A stretch of 64,000 nt of DNA from Pleurocapsa sp. PCC 7319 (GTDB taxonomy: Bacteria; Cyanobacteriota; Cyanobacteriia; Cyanobacteriales; Xenococcaceae): positions 6,324,443 to 6,388,442 of the forward strand of contig NZ_KB235922.1 in assembly GCF_000332195.1 (NCBI RefSeq), read 5' to 3'. Of this stretch, positions 27,080-35,655 are shown one piece after another (the stretch's first letter is position 1; each line of letters begins with the position of its first letter). A model generated the notes under the pieces. That model worked only from the letters and a program-made list of their open reading frames with translations, had not been told where the DNA came from and searched no databases. A program made the position numbers and the translations under genes.

Positions 27080-28570
27080 ATGAAATCATCTTTAGTTATC
27101 CTCTATCATCGCGAACCTCACGACGAAATAATCAAAGATGGCAAGATTCATTATGTACCGAAAAAAAGTCCCAATGGAATTGTTCCTACCCTCAAAAGTT
27201 TCTTTGCTGACGTTAATCAAGGTACGTGGATTGCTTGGAAACAAGTGAGCCCAGAGCAGAAAGATAGCTTTGAAGAAAGAGTTAACATTGAGGGAGAAGC
27301 TAACTATAATGTGCGACGTATTCCTCTAGATGACGAACAAGTTAAGCAGTTTTATCACATCACTTCAAAAGAAGCTTTTTGGCCAATTCTTCATTCTTTT
27401 CCCTATCATTTCACCTCGGAAACTGCAGAATGGGAAAATTTTAAGAATATTAATCGTCTATTTGCCGAGGCTGCTTGTGAAGAAGCTGCCGAAGACGCTC
27501 TAATTTGGATTCATGACTATAATCTGTGGCTGGCACCACAATATATTCGGGAACTAAAACCTGATGCTCGAATTGCTTTTTTCCATCACACTCCTTTCCC
27601 TTCAGTGGATGTATTCAACATTTTGCCTTGGCGTAATGAGATCGTTGAAAGTCTCCTCTGCTGTGATATCGTTGGTTTTCATGTCCCTCGCTATTCAGAA
27701 AACTTTGTTAACGTTGCCCGCAGCTTGAAGCCAGTGCAAGTAACAAAGCAGGAGGCTGTAGATGGACACATGACTCCTGTAGGTATGGCTTTGGCAGAAC
27801 CTGAAATGACAACCCAGTTAAGCTATAAGGGACAAATAGTTAACATTGATGCTTTCCCTGTAGGGACAAATCCTCAGCATATTGAATCAGTTTTAGAAAA
27901 GACAGAAACTAAGAATCGACTTTATCAGATTAAAGAAGAACTCGGAGGCAAAAAACTAATTATTGCCGCAGGTCGAGTCGATTATGTTAAAGGCAATGAA
28001 GAAAAATTAGCTGCTTATGGTCGTTTGTTGGAACGTCGTCCCGACTTACACGGCAAAGTTAGCTTTGTGATGACTTGTGTGCAATCTGCTCCAGGAATGC
28101 GAGTTTATAAAACGGCTCAAAGTACAATCGAACAGCTAGTTGGTCAAATTAACGGACGTTACGGTAAATTAGACTGGATGCCAATTCGTCTTTTTACTCA
28201 GCCCATACCAATACCTCATTTGATTGCTTACTACAAAGCTGCTGATATCTGTTGGACAACTCCCCTAAGGGATGGTCTAAACCTAGTAGCCAAGGAATAT
28301 ATTGTGGCTCACGGTGGAGAAGACGGTGTTTTAGTCTTGTCTGAATTTGTCGGTGCTGCCGTGGAATTACCCGAGGCAATTTTAACTAATCCTTATTCTC
28401 TTGATGGTATGGATCGAGCCATTGAAAGAGCTTTAGTGATGTCTCCAGAGGAACAAAAAGAACGGATGTCGAAAATGTACAAAACCGTAACTACCTATGA
28501 TGTCAAGTATTGGGCAGATCGTCTTTTAGATAAATTTAAAGACCTGAAGCACGAAACTGTAGCGGTATAA
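27080..28570 (+). CDS. ggpS: glucosylglycerol-phosphate synthase
   Basis: GT20-family retaining glycosyltransferase that joins ADP-glucose and glycerol-3-phosphate, the first step in the compatible solute glucosylglycerol. 496 residues. It resembles trehalose-6-phosphate synthase (IHDYNLWLAPQYIRE, HHTPFPS, GRVDYVKGNEEKL, TPLRDGLNLVAKEYIVAH) but lacks the TPS C-terminal phosphatase, has an N-terminal LVILYHREPHDE, and FAEAACEEAAEDALIW, as in GgpS. It indicates life at raised or variable salinity. The matching phosphatase is not visible in this window. Confidence 0.92.
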   Translation: MKSSLVILYHREPHDEIIKDGKIHYVPKKSPNGIVPTLKSFFADVNQGTWIAWKQVSPEQKDSFEERVNIEGEANYNVRRIPLDDEQVKQFYHITSKEAFWPILHSFPYHFTSETAEWENFKNINRLFAEAACEEAAEDALIWIHDYNLWLAPQYIRELKPDARIAFFHHTPFPSVDVFNILPWRNEIVESLLCCDIVGFHVPRYSENFVNVARSLKPVQVTKQEAVDGHMTPVGMALAEPEMTTQLSYKGQIVNIDAFPVGTNPQHIESVLEKTETKNRLYQIKEELGGKKLIIAAGRVDYVKGNEEKLAAYGRLLERRPDLHGKVSFVMTCVQSAPGMRVYKTAQSTIEQLVGQINGRYGKLDWMPIRLFTQPIPIPHLIAYYKAADICWTTPLRDGLNLVAKEYIVAHGGEDGVLVLSEFVGAAVELPEAILTNPYSLDGMDRAIERALVMSPEEQKERMSKMYKTVTTYDVKYWADRLLDKFKDLKHETVAV

Positions 28571-28611
28571 CTTAGAGCTTGCATCTACTACGTAATATAT
28601 CTGTGCTAATA

Positions 28612-28646
28612 GGGAAAGGGGTAAAGGTTAAAGGGAAAAGGAGAAT
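28612..28646. repeat. degenerate heptamer array, about 5 units
   Basis: GGGAAAG, GGGTAAA, GGTTAAA, GGGAAAA, GGAGAAT: five diverged 7-bp units, immediately 3' of ggpS. Confidence 0.55.
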
Positions 28647-28655
28647 AAATATTTC

Positions 28656-28683
28656 GTAAGGGAGAACAGCTGTTCGTCCTTAC
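28656..28683. repeat. dispersed palindrome (GTAAGG...CCTTAC)
   Basis: GTAAGG pairs with CCTTAC around an inner AACAG/CTGTT palindrome. It is of the general kind of dispersed palindromes (GTAGGG-gcgaacagccgttcgc-CCCTAC) I know from cyanobacterial intergenic DNA. It could act as a terminator for ggpS. Confidence 0.6.
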
Positions 28684-28789
28684 AAATAATCTGTCTTCCC
28701 CAAAAATTAAAATAATATTACGTGACTTGTGGCAGTTACCAAAAAACTCCTTATGATTGGAAGGTAGGGTGATCGCGTAATTGGATACA

Positions 28790-29320
28790 TTGACACTCCC
28801 ATCGCTAAAAGCGAGGGATTCTTGTATCATCCCAAGTTAACTAGATGAGAACACCAGTGGTGCAGACACATCTCCGTCAGAGCTTGATCCTCAAGCTTTT
28901 TACTACCGTTACAGGTAGTCCGTTCCCGATTGTCCCTCGGTACGCCATTAGATCGAAATCATCTTACGAAAGTTGCTCCTCAACGGGAACCGCCAAGACC
29001 GCACTTTCGCGCAACTTAACTTCGTGGTTTGAATATTTTACCTGCTCAAACTCTTGTGAGCAGAACCTTATATATTCACTTGTCGAGGTACTGATTAAGA
29101 ACTTTGTTTTCGTTCTTAAGACAATTATACAACGGCTGAAAGTATTGGTACATGAAAATTGTATGTCTAAAGTGTTAACTCTCAATCCTTCTTTGTTGAG
29201 GAGGACGCGATTTCTGAAGCTTCTTCAGAAATTTAAGCCGTCCGTTTCGATTCATGAGGGGCTGTGGTCGTAATCGTATTGCGCCCACAGCCCCGTCCCA
29301 TCGTTGAAAGCGAGAGTCTT
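28790..29320 (-). mobile_element. decayed IS200/IS605-type (TnpB) element, right end with reRNA-like hairpins
   Basis: The left border in the window is TTGACACTCCCATCGC followed by a hairpin (TCCC-A-TCGCT/AGCGA-GGGA, 28797-28818), which aligns base for base with the right end next to the tnpB at the window edge (63817-63848). Two further hairpins lie inside: AGCTTGA/TCAAGCT (28881-28897) and CTACC/GGTAG (28903-28918), as in the RNA that overlaps the end of tnpB. Only remnants of coding sequence remain on the minus strand (stop at 28964; KLRESAVLAVPVEEQLS). Near the other border are a 10-bp hairpin GGGGCTGTGG/CCACAGCCCC (29256-29292) and a diverged CCCATCG...CGAGAG. No intact transposase. Confidence 0.65.
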
Positions 29321-29361
29321 CTCTCACAAAAAAGATAAATCATACGGATTATTTTGTTGTC

Positions 29362-30060
29362 ATGACGATAAGTAGCGATCGCCCGAAACTAATTAGCTTT
29401 TATACCTCTCCTATCGGTAAAAAAATAATTTCAGGTGTTACAGGATTGGGCTTATCTTTATTTGTCTTAGTCCACATGATTGATAACTTGACCTTATTTG
29501 CTGGTTCCACAGCATACAATCAGCTAGCGCATTCTATTAATAGTTGGGGCATTTTACTCTATGCGGTGGAGTTGACTCTATTAATATTGGTTATGTTTCA
29601 TGCGGCGATCGGCATCTCGATTAAACTTAATACTATGCAAGCTAGACCGATCAACTACAGTCAAATCAAAAGTGTTGGGGAACCTAGCAAGCAATCGATT
29701 AGTTCCCGCACGATGATTTTTACAGGATTGGTATTGCTAGGGTTTTTAGTCTGGCATCTGGCAACTTTTAAATTTGGCATATATTATTCCACCGTAATTA
29801 ATGGGGTAGAGATGCGAGATCTATCCAAATTAGTTATCGAAAAATTTCAGCATCCAATCTATGCTTTTGGTTATGCAGGAGTAATGATTATGCTGGGGTT
29901 TCATCTGCGTCACGGTATCTGGAGTGCCTGGCAATCAATTGGACTACTTAATTCTAAAATTAGTCCCTTAGTATATGCGATCGCTCTTATCTTAGGCATT
30001 TTGATTGCAGTTGGTTTTATTGTTCTTCCCCTAGCTATCTACTTCGGCTTGATTAATTGA
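29362..30060 (+). CDS. succinate dehydrogenase/fumarate reductase-type cytochrome b subunit
   Basis: A 232-residue membrane protein with five predicted helices, of the diheme SdhC (Bacillus/Wolinella-like) type: KIISGVTGLGLSLFVLVHMIDNL (helix I with a haem-type histidine), LLILVMFHAAIGI, LVWHLATFKFG, and GFHLRHGIWSAWQSIG. The repeated histidines fit two haem b groups. It would anchor the SdhA/SdhB subunits in the membrane and pass electrons to quinone. Those subunits are not adjacent, as is common in cyanobacteria where sdh genes are scattered. Confidence 0.82.
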   Translation: MTISSDRPKLISFYTSPIGKKIISGVTGLGLSLFVLVHMIDNLTLFAGSTAYNQLAHSINSWGILLYAVELTLLILVMFHAAIGISIKLNTMQARPINYSQIKSVGEPSKQSISSRTMIFTGLVLLGFLVWHLATFKFGIYYSTVINGVEMRDLSKLVIEKFQHPIYAFGYAGVMIMLGFHLRHGIWSAWQSIGLLNSKISPLVYAIALILGILIAVGFIVLPLAIYFGLIN

Positions 30061-30078
30061 AGATCGATTGTCTATAAC

Positions 30079-30735
30079 TTACCGCTTTTGTAAAATTGCT
30101 TTCATAACGGCTTTAGATTTTTCAATCTCTTCTGGAGAAGGTACAGTTTGTTGCCAACTAGGACGTTGTCTGAGATTTTCGACCCATTTAGTCACTTGGG
30201 GATATGGTTCTAGGCTGATTCCCAGGTTAGGAAGGGCATCAACCGCTGTTCCAGCAACAATATCAGCATAGGTTAATTGTTCGCCCAGAAAATAGAGACT
30301 ATTCTCAGTTAAGTTATTATCAAAATATTTTAATACTGTTGCCATAGTTTGCTTGGCTTGCTCAATCTTTTTATCTTCAACGGTTACATCTAGCATCTCT
30401 TTCATCAGCACAATAGAAGCAGGGGGAAATTCATTTACGGTTACTAATTCAATCATGCGAACTTTGGCAATATCTTGAGCAGCGGTAGGCATAAAAGAAG
30501 GACTGGGATATTTAGCCTCAAGGTAATCGAGAATCGCCAAGGATTCAAAGATTTTAAAGTCTTCGTCTACTAAGACAGGAATATGATGAAAAGGGTTTAA
30601 CTTTAAAAAATCTGGTTGAAATTGATCGCCATTAAGTTTTAGCAGGATTGGCTCAAACTCTAATTTTTTTTCTAAAAGAGTTACCCACACACGACGCGCA
30701 TTAATCGAAAGACGAGAATAGTAGAATTGCAACAT
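30079..30735 (-). CDS. glutathione S-transferase family protein
   Basis: A 218-residue protein with an N-terminal thioredoxin-like GST domain (1-78: FYYSRLSINARRVWVTLLEK, cis-proline in HIPVLVDED, glutathione contact ESLAILDYL) and a helical C-terminal domain (90-200, with LTYADIVAGTAVDAL and its N-capping motif). The residue at the catalytic position is serine-like (SRLS). Substrate unknown. Convergent with the SdhC-like gene, with an 18-bp gap. Confidence 0.85.
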   Translation of the reverse strand: MLQFYYSRLSINARRVWVTLLEKKLEFEPILLKLNGDQFQPDFLKLNPFHHIPVLVDEDFKIFESLAILDYLEAKYPSPSFMPTAAQDIAKVRMIELVTVNEFPPASIVLMKEMLDVTVEDKKIEQAKQTMATVLKYFDNNLTENSLYFLGEQLTYADIVAGTAVDALPNLGISLEPYPQVTKWVENLRQRPSWQQTVPSPEEIEKSKAVMKAILQKR

Positions 30736-30881
30736 GATTAATTTCCTGAATCGCAGATATTATCAGTAAATAAGCAAAATGACAATAAACAGTTTAAGAT
30801 CGAAAATTATTTCTCTGAACAATATTTATGATATCGCTGACTAACTTAATCCATGTTTGTGTTCAAGACTAATTCAATCAT

Positions 30882-31148
30882 ATGTCCTTAGAACCTTGTA
30901 AAGTTTGCGGAACTCTTAACGCGGCGGAAACCGAAATTTGTCTTAGCTGTGGCTATCCTACTCAAGGAAGAAAAAGACCTGCTATATTTCGCTGGGCAGC
31001 GATCGCTGTAATTATTTGTTTTATTCTACCCATGTTATCGGGAGTTATTAATTGGCTTTTGCTACAGCTAAAGCCCAAGTCACCGAGTCCAACTCAAACA
31101 AAAGTATCCCTGGTGCAATCAGCAAAAACCTATAACCATAAACAATAA
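30882..31148 (+). CDS. zinc-ribbon membrane protein, unknown function
   Basis: An 88-residue protein with a zinc ribbon at the N-terminus (C6-x2-C9 and C20-x2-C23, CKVCGTLNAAETEICLSCG) followed by one membrane helix (about 39-63) and a polar tail. The two CxxC knuckles would bind one zinc in the cytoplasm. A common small-protein design; no function can be given. Confidence 0.65.
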   Translation: MSLEPCKVCGTLNAAETEICLSCGYPTQGRKRPAIFRWAAIAVIICFILPMLSGVINWLLLQLKPKSPSPTQTKVSLVQSAKTYNHKQ

Positions 31149-31173
31149 ATATAAATTAAATATAAATTTACCA

Positions 31174-32829
31174 CTAAAAACTAAAAGTAGTGCGAATAGT
31201 ACCGATCACTAGATCATCAGAATTTTGCGGATCACTATCAGGTTTCGTAATCCAAACTACCCCAGGAGTAACGGCAATATTGTCATTGACTTGATATTGA
31301 TAAAATGCCTCTAGATGTAAAGAGCGATCGCTGTCTTCATCTAGATTCTCTGTATTGATCGTGGAATTAGTCACAGTGGGTTCCATGCCCACAACTATTC
31401 CTCCTAGGCTTCCTTCTTTGCCTAAATCAGGTAGTGCTAAGGTTGCTGCCCAATTCCAGATATCTTGGGTACCACGATCAATCTGCTGATTGAGAGTAGA
31501 CAAATTACTGACCTTACTTAATCCACCCCAACCGCCTAGTACGATGCGATCGCTGATTGCCCAAGACATTTCCAAGCCATAGGAATTACTAACGGTAGAT
31601 ACCTCTTCATCAAATAACTCGGCGGTTAGCGACTGTAAATTTGCGCGATTAGTTCCGGTTTCGAGATCGCTTTGATTGTAACTATGAATATAGGTAGCAG
31701 CCAAACTAAAGTTTTCTCTGGGACTAATCGTAATTTGCCCTAACGCACTGTAAGGACCATCAAATAGACCACTTCCCAAACTTGATTCATTAGCATTAGA
31801 AGCCAAATAACCAGCACTAATCTTAATTTGGTCTACGGGACGATGGATAATTCCTAACCCTGCATCCCCTGGAGGATAGTAAATCGGGTTACGGGTACCA
31901 AAAAGTGAAATAGATCCTGAGCCTCCTTCTCCATCCAGAACGCTTATGGTTTCAGCAATATCATCAGCAGTTGTTCCTGTTGCCCCGACAATGAAATCGA
32001 CCTTACTGCCCACATTAAAAATATACTGCAACACTTCTAGCTGCAGATCGTTGTTTTCCGGTTCTGCAAACGCCAAATTACCCTGTAAAGTTCCTAGCTC
32101 TTCGGAAAAACCTGAAAAATCAGAGCGAGATAACCTGGTAAATAGTAAATCTTGACCACTAAAGCTCGTTTCCAGCTCCAGTCTTAATCTGCTGCCCAAA
32201 ACAGTGTTACTTTCTGACTTACTAGATAAAACACTGCCTAAACCAAAGATAACTTCCCCTTGAAGCTTGCTGGTAGTAGAAAATTGAGTTGCTTCTAAGT
32301 CTTCTAATCGTGCTTGCGAGCCATCTGTTCTCCCTTGGAGTATAGCCAAATCTGACTGAAACTCCTGCGATAATCGTATAATAGTATCAATATCTGTTTG
32401 CGGAATACGATCGGAATTGGCAATAATAGCTTCAATTGTATTGAGACAAGCATTTAAACCGGCAACAAATTCTGCGCGAGAAATTGTTTGTTCCCCGCGA
32501 AAAGATTGATCGGGAAACCCACTAATGCAACCATAACGTTCAATCAAAACTTGTAATGCGTCATAAGACCAATCGGTTGGCTTTACGTCTTGCAATTCTT
32601 GAACACTATTTATCTGAGACAAAAAATATTTTATGGGCGTTGTTTGAAGCAGAAAACTGTTACCAAAAATTTCTTGTCTCTGCAAAACATATGGTGGGGA
32701 TTTATCTTGCCGATTAAAATTATGGGTCTTGACTGCTGGTAATGCGATCGCTTCTAAGCTTGACATTAAACAGAAATGTATAGCAAATACAGGCATTATT
32801 TGCTTGAATTTCCCCAAAATTTTGGGCAT
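31174..32829 (-). CDS. SLH-domain outer-membrane porin (OprB/SomB type)
   Basis: A 551-residue cyanobacterial porin. An N-terminal signal region (1-30) is followed by one SLH domain (about 80-130: VKPTDWSYDALQVLIERYGCISGFPDQSF), which holds the outer membrane to the peptidoglycan, a short coiled coil (QARLEDLEATQ), and a beta-barrel of the carbohydrate-selective OprB family (200-551) that ends in an aromatic residue (RTTFSF), the usual signal for outer-membrane insertion. It would let small solutes or ions pass. Single gene. Confidence 0.87.
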   Translation of the reverse strand: MPKILGKFKQIMPVFAIHFCLMSSLEAIALPAVKTHNFNRQDKSPPYVLQRQEIFGNSFLLQTTPIKYFLSQINSVQELQDVKPTDWSYDALQVLIERYGCISGFPDQSFRGEQTISRAEFVAGLNACLNTIEAIIANSDRIPQTDIDTIIRLSQEFQSDLAILQGRTDGSQARLEDLEATQFSTTSKLQGEVIFGLGSVLSSKSESNTVLGSRLRLELETSFSGQDLLFTRLSRSDFSGFSEELGTLQGNLAFAEPENNDLQLEVLQYIFNVGSKVDFIVGATGTTADDIAETISVLDGEGGSGSISLFGTRNPIYYPPGDAGLGIIHRPVDQIKISAGYLASNANESSLGSGLFDGPYSALGQITISPRENFSLAATYIHSYNQSDLETGTNRANLQSLTAELFDEEVSTVSNSYGLEMSWAISDRIVLGGWGGLSKVSNLSTLNQQIDRGTQDIWNWAATLALPDLGKEGSLGGIVVGMEPTVTNSTINTENLDEDSDRSLHLEAFYQYQVNDNIAVTPGVVWITKPDSDPQNSDDLVIGTIRTTFSF

Positions 32830-33023
32830 TATTCACAATCCTCACTCACACCAATATATAGATTACTATTATCCTATGAATCTTTTGCTATTTTGACATT
32901 GCTAAAAATCGATTGGTACAAAAGTTTCAATTTATAAAATGTAGTAAAGTAATTGAAACTTGTTGCATCAATTAATTATAAATTCCCATAATTTTTAATA
33001 TTTTTTCAATTGACCAATAAAAA

Positions 33024-33053
33024 AAGGTGAGCTAACCTCAACCAACTCACCTT
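33024..33053 (-). terminator. intrinsic terminator of sodN
   Basis: AAGGTGAG and CTCACCTT form an 8-bp stem; on the minus strand it is followed by a run of T, about 30 bp after the sodN stop codon. Confidence 0.8.
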
Positions 33054-33082
33054 AAAAATCATTGGCGTTAAATTTTTTTCAG

Positions 33083-33559
33083 TTAGCTAGCTTTGTACCA
33101 GTTAACATCACGTCCTTTAGTTGCCCAGAACATTTCATGAATTTTTTGTACTGCATCCATTAATTCATTTGCGTGTTGAGAACTAACTTCTACTTTACAG
33201 GCAGAACAAAGTTTAGCCGCTTTCCAAAAAGTATCGTGAAGATCGGGATATTGTTCAAGATGGACAGGTTTAAAATAGTCTGTCCATAGAATTAAAAGCT
33301 CATCTTTAGTGATTTGCGCTTGCTCTTCTTTAATAGCGACAAAGCGAGATAAAGTATTATGATATCCAATCATCGCTGACTTGTTGCCAATGTCTGGATG
33401 CTCTAGTTCAAGAATCTTTTTAGTCATCGAAACTACAGCTTCAGCAGCAATACGAGCCGAAGAGGGATCGTAAACACCGCAAGGACCATCACAATGTGCA
33501 TGAACTTTTGGTGCAGGAAAGAAATTTTTGATCTGGGTAATAATTTGTTTCAGCATCAT
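33083..33559 (-). CDS. sodN: nickel-containing superoxide dismutase
   Basis: 158-residue precursor of NiSOD. The nickel hook is HCDGPCGVY (H22, C23, C27 in the precursor); the sequence before it (KVHA) is the processing site, and the new N-terminal histidine and the backbone amine of C23 become nickel ligands. The remainder is the four-helix bundle of the family. The enzyme removes superoxide without iron and is typical of marine cyanobacteria. Its processing peptidase gene sodX, usually next door, is not in this window. Upstream lies 355 bp of noncoding DNA. Confidence 0.92.
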   Translation of the reverse strand: MMLKQIITQIKNFFPAPKVHAHCDGPCGVYDPSSARIAAEAVVSMTKKILELEHPDIGNKSAMIGYHNTLSRFVAIKEEQAQITKDELLILWTDYFKPVHLEQYPDLHDTFWKAAKLCSACKVEVSSQHANELMDAVQKIHEMFWATKGRDVNWYKAS

Positions 33560-33915
33560 AATTTATGGTTTTCGTTTTCTAGAATGCTTAACTCCAAGGG
33601 GATATGGGGAAATTAAAACAAGATGAGAGTTACTAAAAACAGCAATAATTTTAGATTAAGTTTTAGATTGGGGTCGCAAAATGCACACAAGATGTAGGCA
33701 AATTATTGATAGAACGTGATTATATATCACTATTCTCTATCCTTAGATTCCCGATCTTTGTTTAGCTTAGTTTGATTTATGGTCAGTTTGCAACCAATAG
33801 AACTTTTGAGCTTTTGTTTCCCTCAAAGTAATCATTTTGTCAGCTTTGGATATTGAAGTACAGCTAATGAGACAAAGCAACAGCTAGCTCAAATAGTCTT
33901 GATTATTATTGAAGC
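33560..33915. other. intergenic gap upstream of sodN, with one short palindrome
   Basis: No gene is seen. GTGAT-tatat-ATCAC (33716-33730) is a 5-bp inverted repeat of CRP-like half-sites but with 7, not 6, bases between GTGA and TCAC; it is about 157 bp from the sodN start. Otherwise AT-rich. Confidence 0.4.
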
Positions 33916-35262
33916 TTAATTTGCACCTGTAGGACTGACGTTATCAATCACGCTTAAAGTACCATCTTCGCCTACTTGCCATACATCATAACTACCGACA
34001 ACATCGCCATTTTCATCAATATCTACATTCCCACTCGCTCCCTGAAAATTAATATCCTCTCCCTTACGGACTAGCTCCATTGCCTGACAAGCGTCAGTGA
34101 CTTCTGTACCTGGAGCATTTGCTACTTCTAAAATTTTACTTTTAATCCCTTCTCCTGTATTGGCATCGCTAGCTTCTGCCGCCAACATCATTAATACTGT
34201 GGCATCCCAATTGTGAGGAACATAGGCAGTTAATTCCTTCTTAACCTTTTCGTTCCACAGAGCCGTAAAATCTGCTAATGCCTTTCCGTTTGCTCCAGGA
34301 ACAGTCCCCAAGGCTCCGGCAATAATTGATTTACCATCAGCAGTTTTGCCTACTTGTCTCACAAAATCATCGGAGTAAACGCCGTCCGTTAATAAAACGG
34401 TCACGTTATCGGTTAGTCCTTGCTCAAAGGCAGATTTTAACAGAACACTACCAGTCTCCGCATATAAAACCGCTGCCACTGCATCGGGCTTACTACCAAA
34501 AGCTGCTTTAGCCTCACTATCTAGAGTTGCTGCTTTGGGATCGTGACGGACTGGTTTACCAACAATATTTCCCCCTTGATCTTTAAATGCTGTTACGAAC
34601 TGTTTTTCAAATCCCACCCCATAATCGTTGTTGATCGCTACAGTAGAGACTTTGTTAAATCCTTGCTTTTTTGCCAGGGTTGCTAATGCCTGAGATTGAT
34701 AGGTATCTGGTGGCGCAGTACGCGCCCAATAACCATTAAATTCATCATTTTGCGCTCGTTCGGTAAATACTGGGCTAGTGCTACCAGGAGACACCATCAT
34801 CACTTTGTTACGTACTGCTACGTCTACGGCAGCCCCAGAAACACTACTGGCAAAAGCTCCTACTACCCCTGCAACTCGATCCACTTCTGCTAGTTTAGTC
34901 ATCGCACTACTACCTGCACTGGGTTCAGTCTGGCTATCTTCGCTAATCAGGCTGACAGGAGCTTCATTAACGCCACCACATTCATTAATCGTATCTACGG
35001 CAAGCTTAACAGCGGCAGGCCAATTTTGACCAATTGAAGAAAGATCACCTGTGGTTGGAGCTAAAGTACCTAATTTAAGTCCTTTTCCTGAACCTGCATT
35101 TGATTGTTCATTACCTCCAGTTTGCTCTCCTGAAGGATCTCCACCTTGACAAGCTACTAGAAATAAACTTGTACTTAAACAAGCTATGGTCAATATAATG
35201 CTAGAAGAAAGACGATTAGCTTTATTATTGAGCAAGGGGCGATCGCTTTTAAGATATTTCAT
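33916..35262 (-). CDS. ABC-transporter substrate-binding lipoprotein, branched-chain amino acid type
   Basis: A 448-residue periplasmic binding protein. A signal peptide ends in a lipobox LVAC with the acylated cysteine at C38, followed by a disordered linker (GGDPSGEQTGG). The type I fold follows: LKLGTLAPTTGDLSSIGQNW, INECGGVNEAPV, VAGVVGAFASS, and the hinge segments, as in LivK/UrtA-like proteins. It would capture an amino acid, urea or a similar solute. No permease or ATPase genes adjoin it, so its transporter partner is elsewhere, or it is a sensor. Confidence 0.85.
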   Translation of the reverse strand: MKYLKSDRPLLNNKANRLSSSIILTIACLSTSLFLVACQGGDPSGEQTGGNEQSNAGSGKGLKLGTLAPTTGDLSSIGQNWPAAVKLAVDTINECGGVNEAPVSLISEDSQTEPSAGSSAMTKLAEVDRVAGVVGAFASSVSGAAVDVAVRNKVMMVSPGSTSPVFTERAQNDEFNGYWARTAPPDTYQSQALATLAKKQGFNKVSTVAINNDYGVGFEKQFVTAFKDQGGNIVGKPVRHDPKAATLDSEAKAAFGSKPDAVAAVLYAETGSVLLKSAFEQGLTDNVTVLLTDGVYSDDFVRQVGKTADGKSIIAGALGTVPGANGKALADFTALWNEKVKKELTAYVPHNWDATVLMMLAAEASDANTGEGIKSKILEVANAPGTEVTDACQAMELVRKGEDINFQGASGNVDIDENGDVVGSYDVWQVGEDGTLSVIDNVSPTGAN

Positions 35263-35290
35263 ATTTAAGACATCAATCTAGTTTTAATAA

Positions 35291-35325
35291 TAGCTTTTAG
35301 CTTTTAGCTTCTAGCTCTTAGCTTC
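35291..35325. repeat. tandem heptamer array, 5 units (TAGCTTT)
   Basis: TAGCTTT x2, TAGCTTC, TAGCTCT, TAGCTTC, upstream of the binding-protein gene. A second array follows 35 bp later (35361-35388, GCTAATA/GCTAATG/ACTAATG x4). Confidence 0.85.
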
Positions 35326-35360
35326 TACAACGAGAAAGGTTTGAATTCTTTTTTGTGATG

Positions 35361-35388
35361 GCTAATAGCTAATGACTAATGACTAATT
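35361..35388. repeat. tandem heptamer array, 4 units (GCTAATG type)
   Basis: GCTAATA, GCTAATG, ACTAATG, ACTAATT; the same unit type as the perfect 16-mer array at 55805-55916. Confidence 0.8.
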
Positions 35389-35474
35389 GCTCGTTTAATA
35401 GACTGGAATTGTACTCGATATCTTGTAAAGTATCAGCTCTATAAGCTTAAGAAAATATGTATCTTGTATTAACA

Positions 35475-35563
35475 CGGAGAGGGGGGGATTCGAACCCCCG
35501 ATGAAGTTTACACCCCATAACTCCTTAGCAGGGAGCCGCTTTCAACCGCTCAGCCACCTCTCC
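35475..35563 (-). tRNA. tRNA-Ser (anticodon GCU)
   Basis: On the minus strand the 89-nt sequence starts GGAGAGGTGGCTGAGCGG and ends CCCTCTCC plus a G discriminator. The acceptor stem is 7 bp; the anticodon loop CTGCTAA contains GCT; a long variable arm and the TTCGAAT T-loop are present. The long arm and the G73 discriminator fit serine. CCA is not encoded, as usual in cyanobacteria. It reads AGC/AGU codons. Confidence 0.95.
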
Positions 35564-35655
35564 TTAGGCTTACCGATTTAGCATTATAACAGATTTATTT
35601 GGGCTGGGGAGATAATTTTTGATTAAATCCGCAAACAGCTGCGAGCTTTACTCGT

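Noticed and set aside
28845..29273. 142-residue plus-strand frame in the TnpB remnant
   Set aside because: It is antisense to the element and begins in its hairpins; composition is that of the element read backwards.
33716..33730. CRP (SyCRP1) site upstream of sodN
   Set aside because: Spacing between GTGA and TCAC is 7, not 6, and it is far from the start; not strong enough to call.
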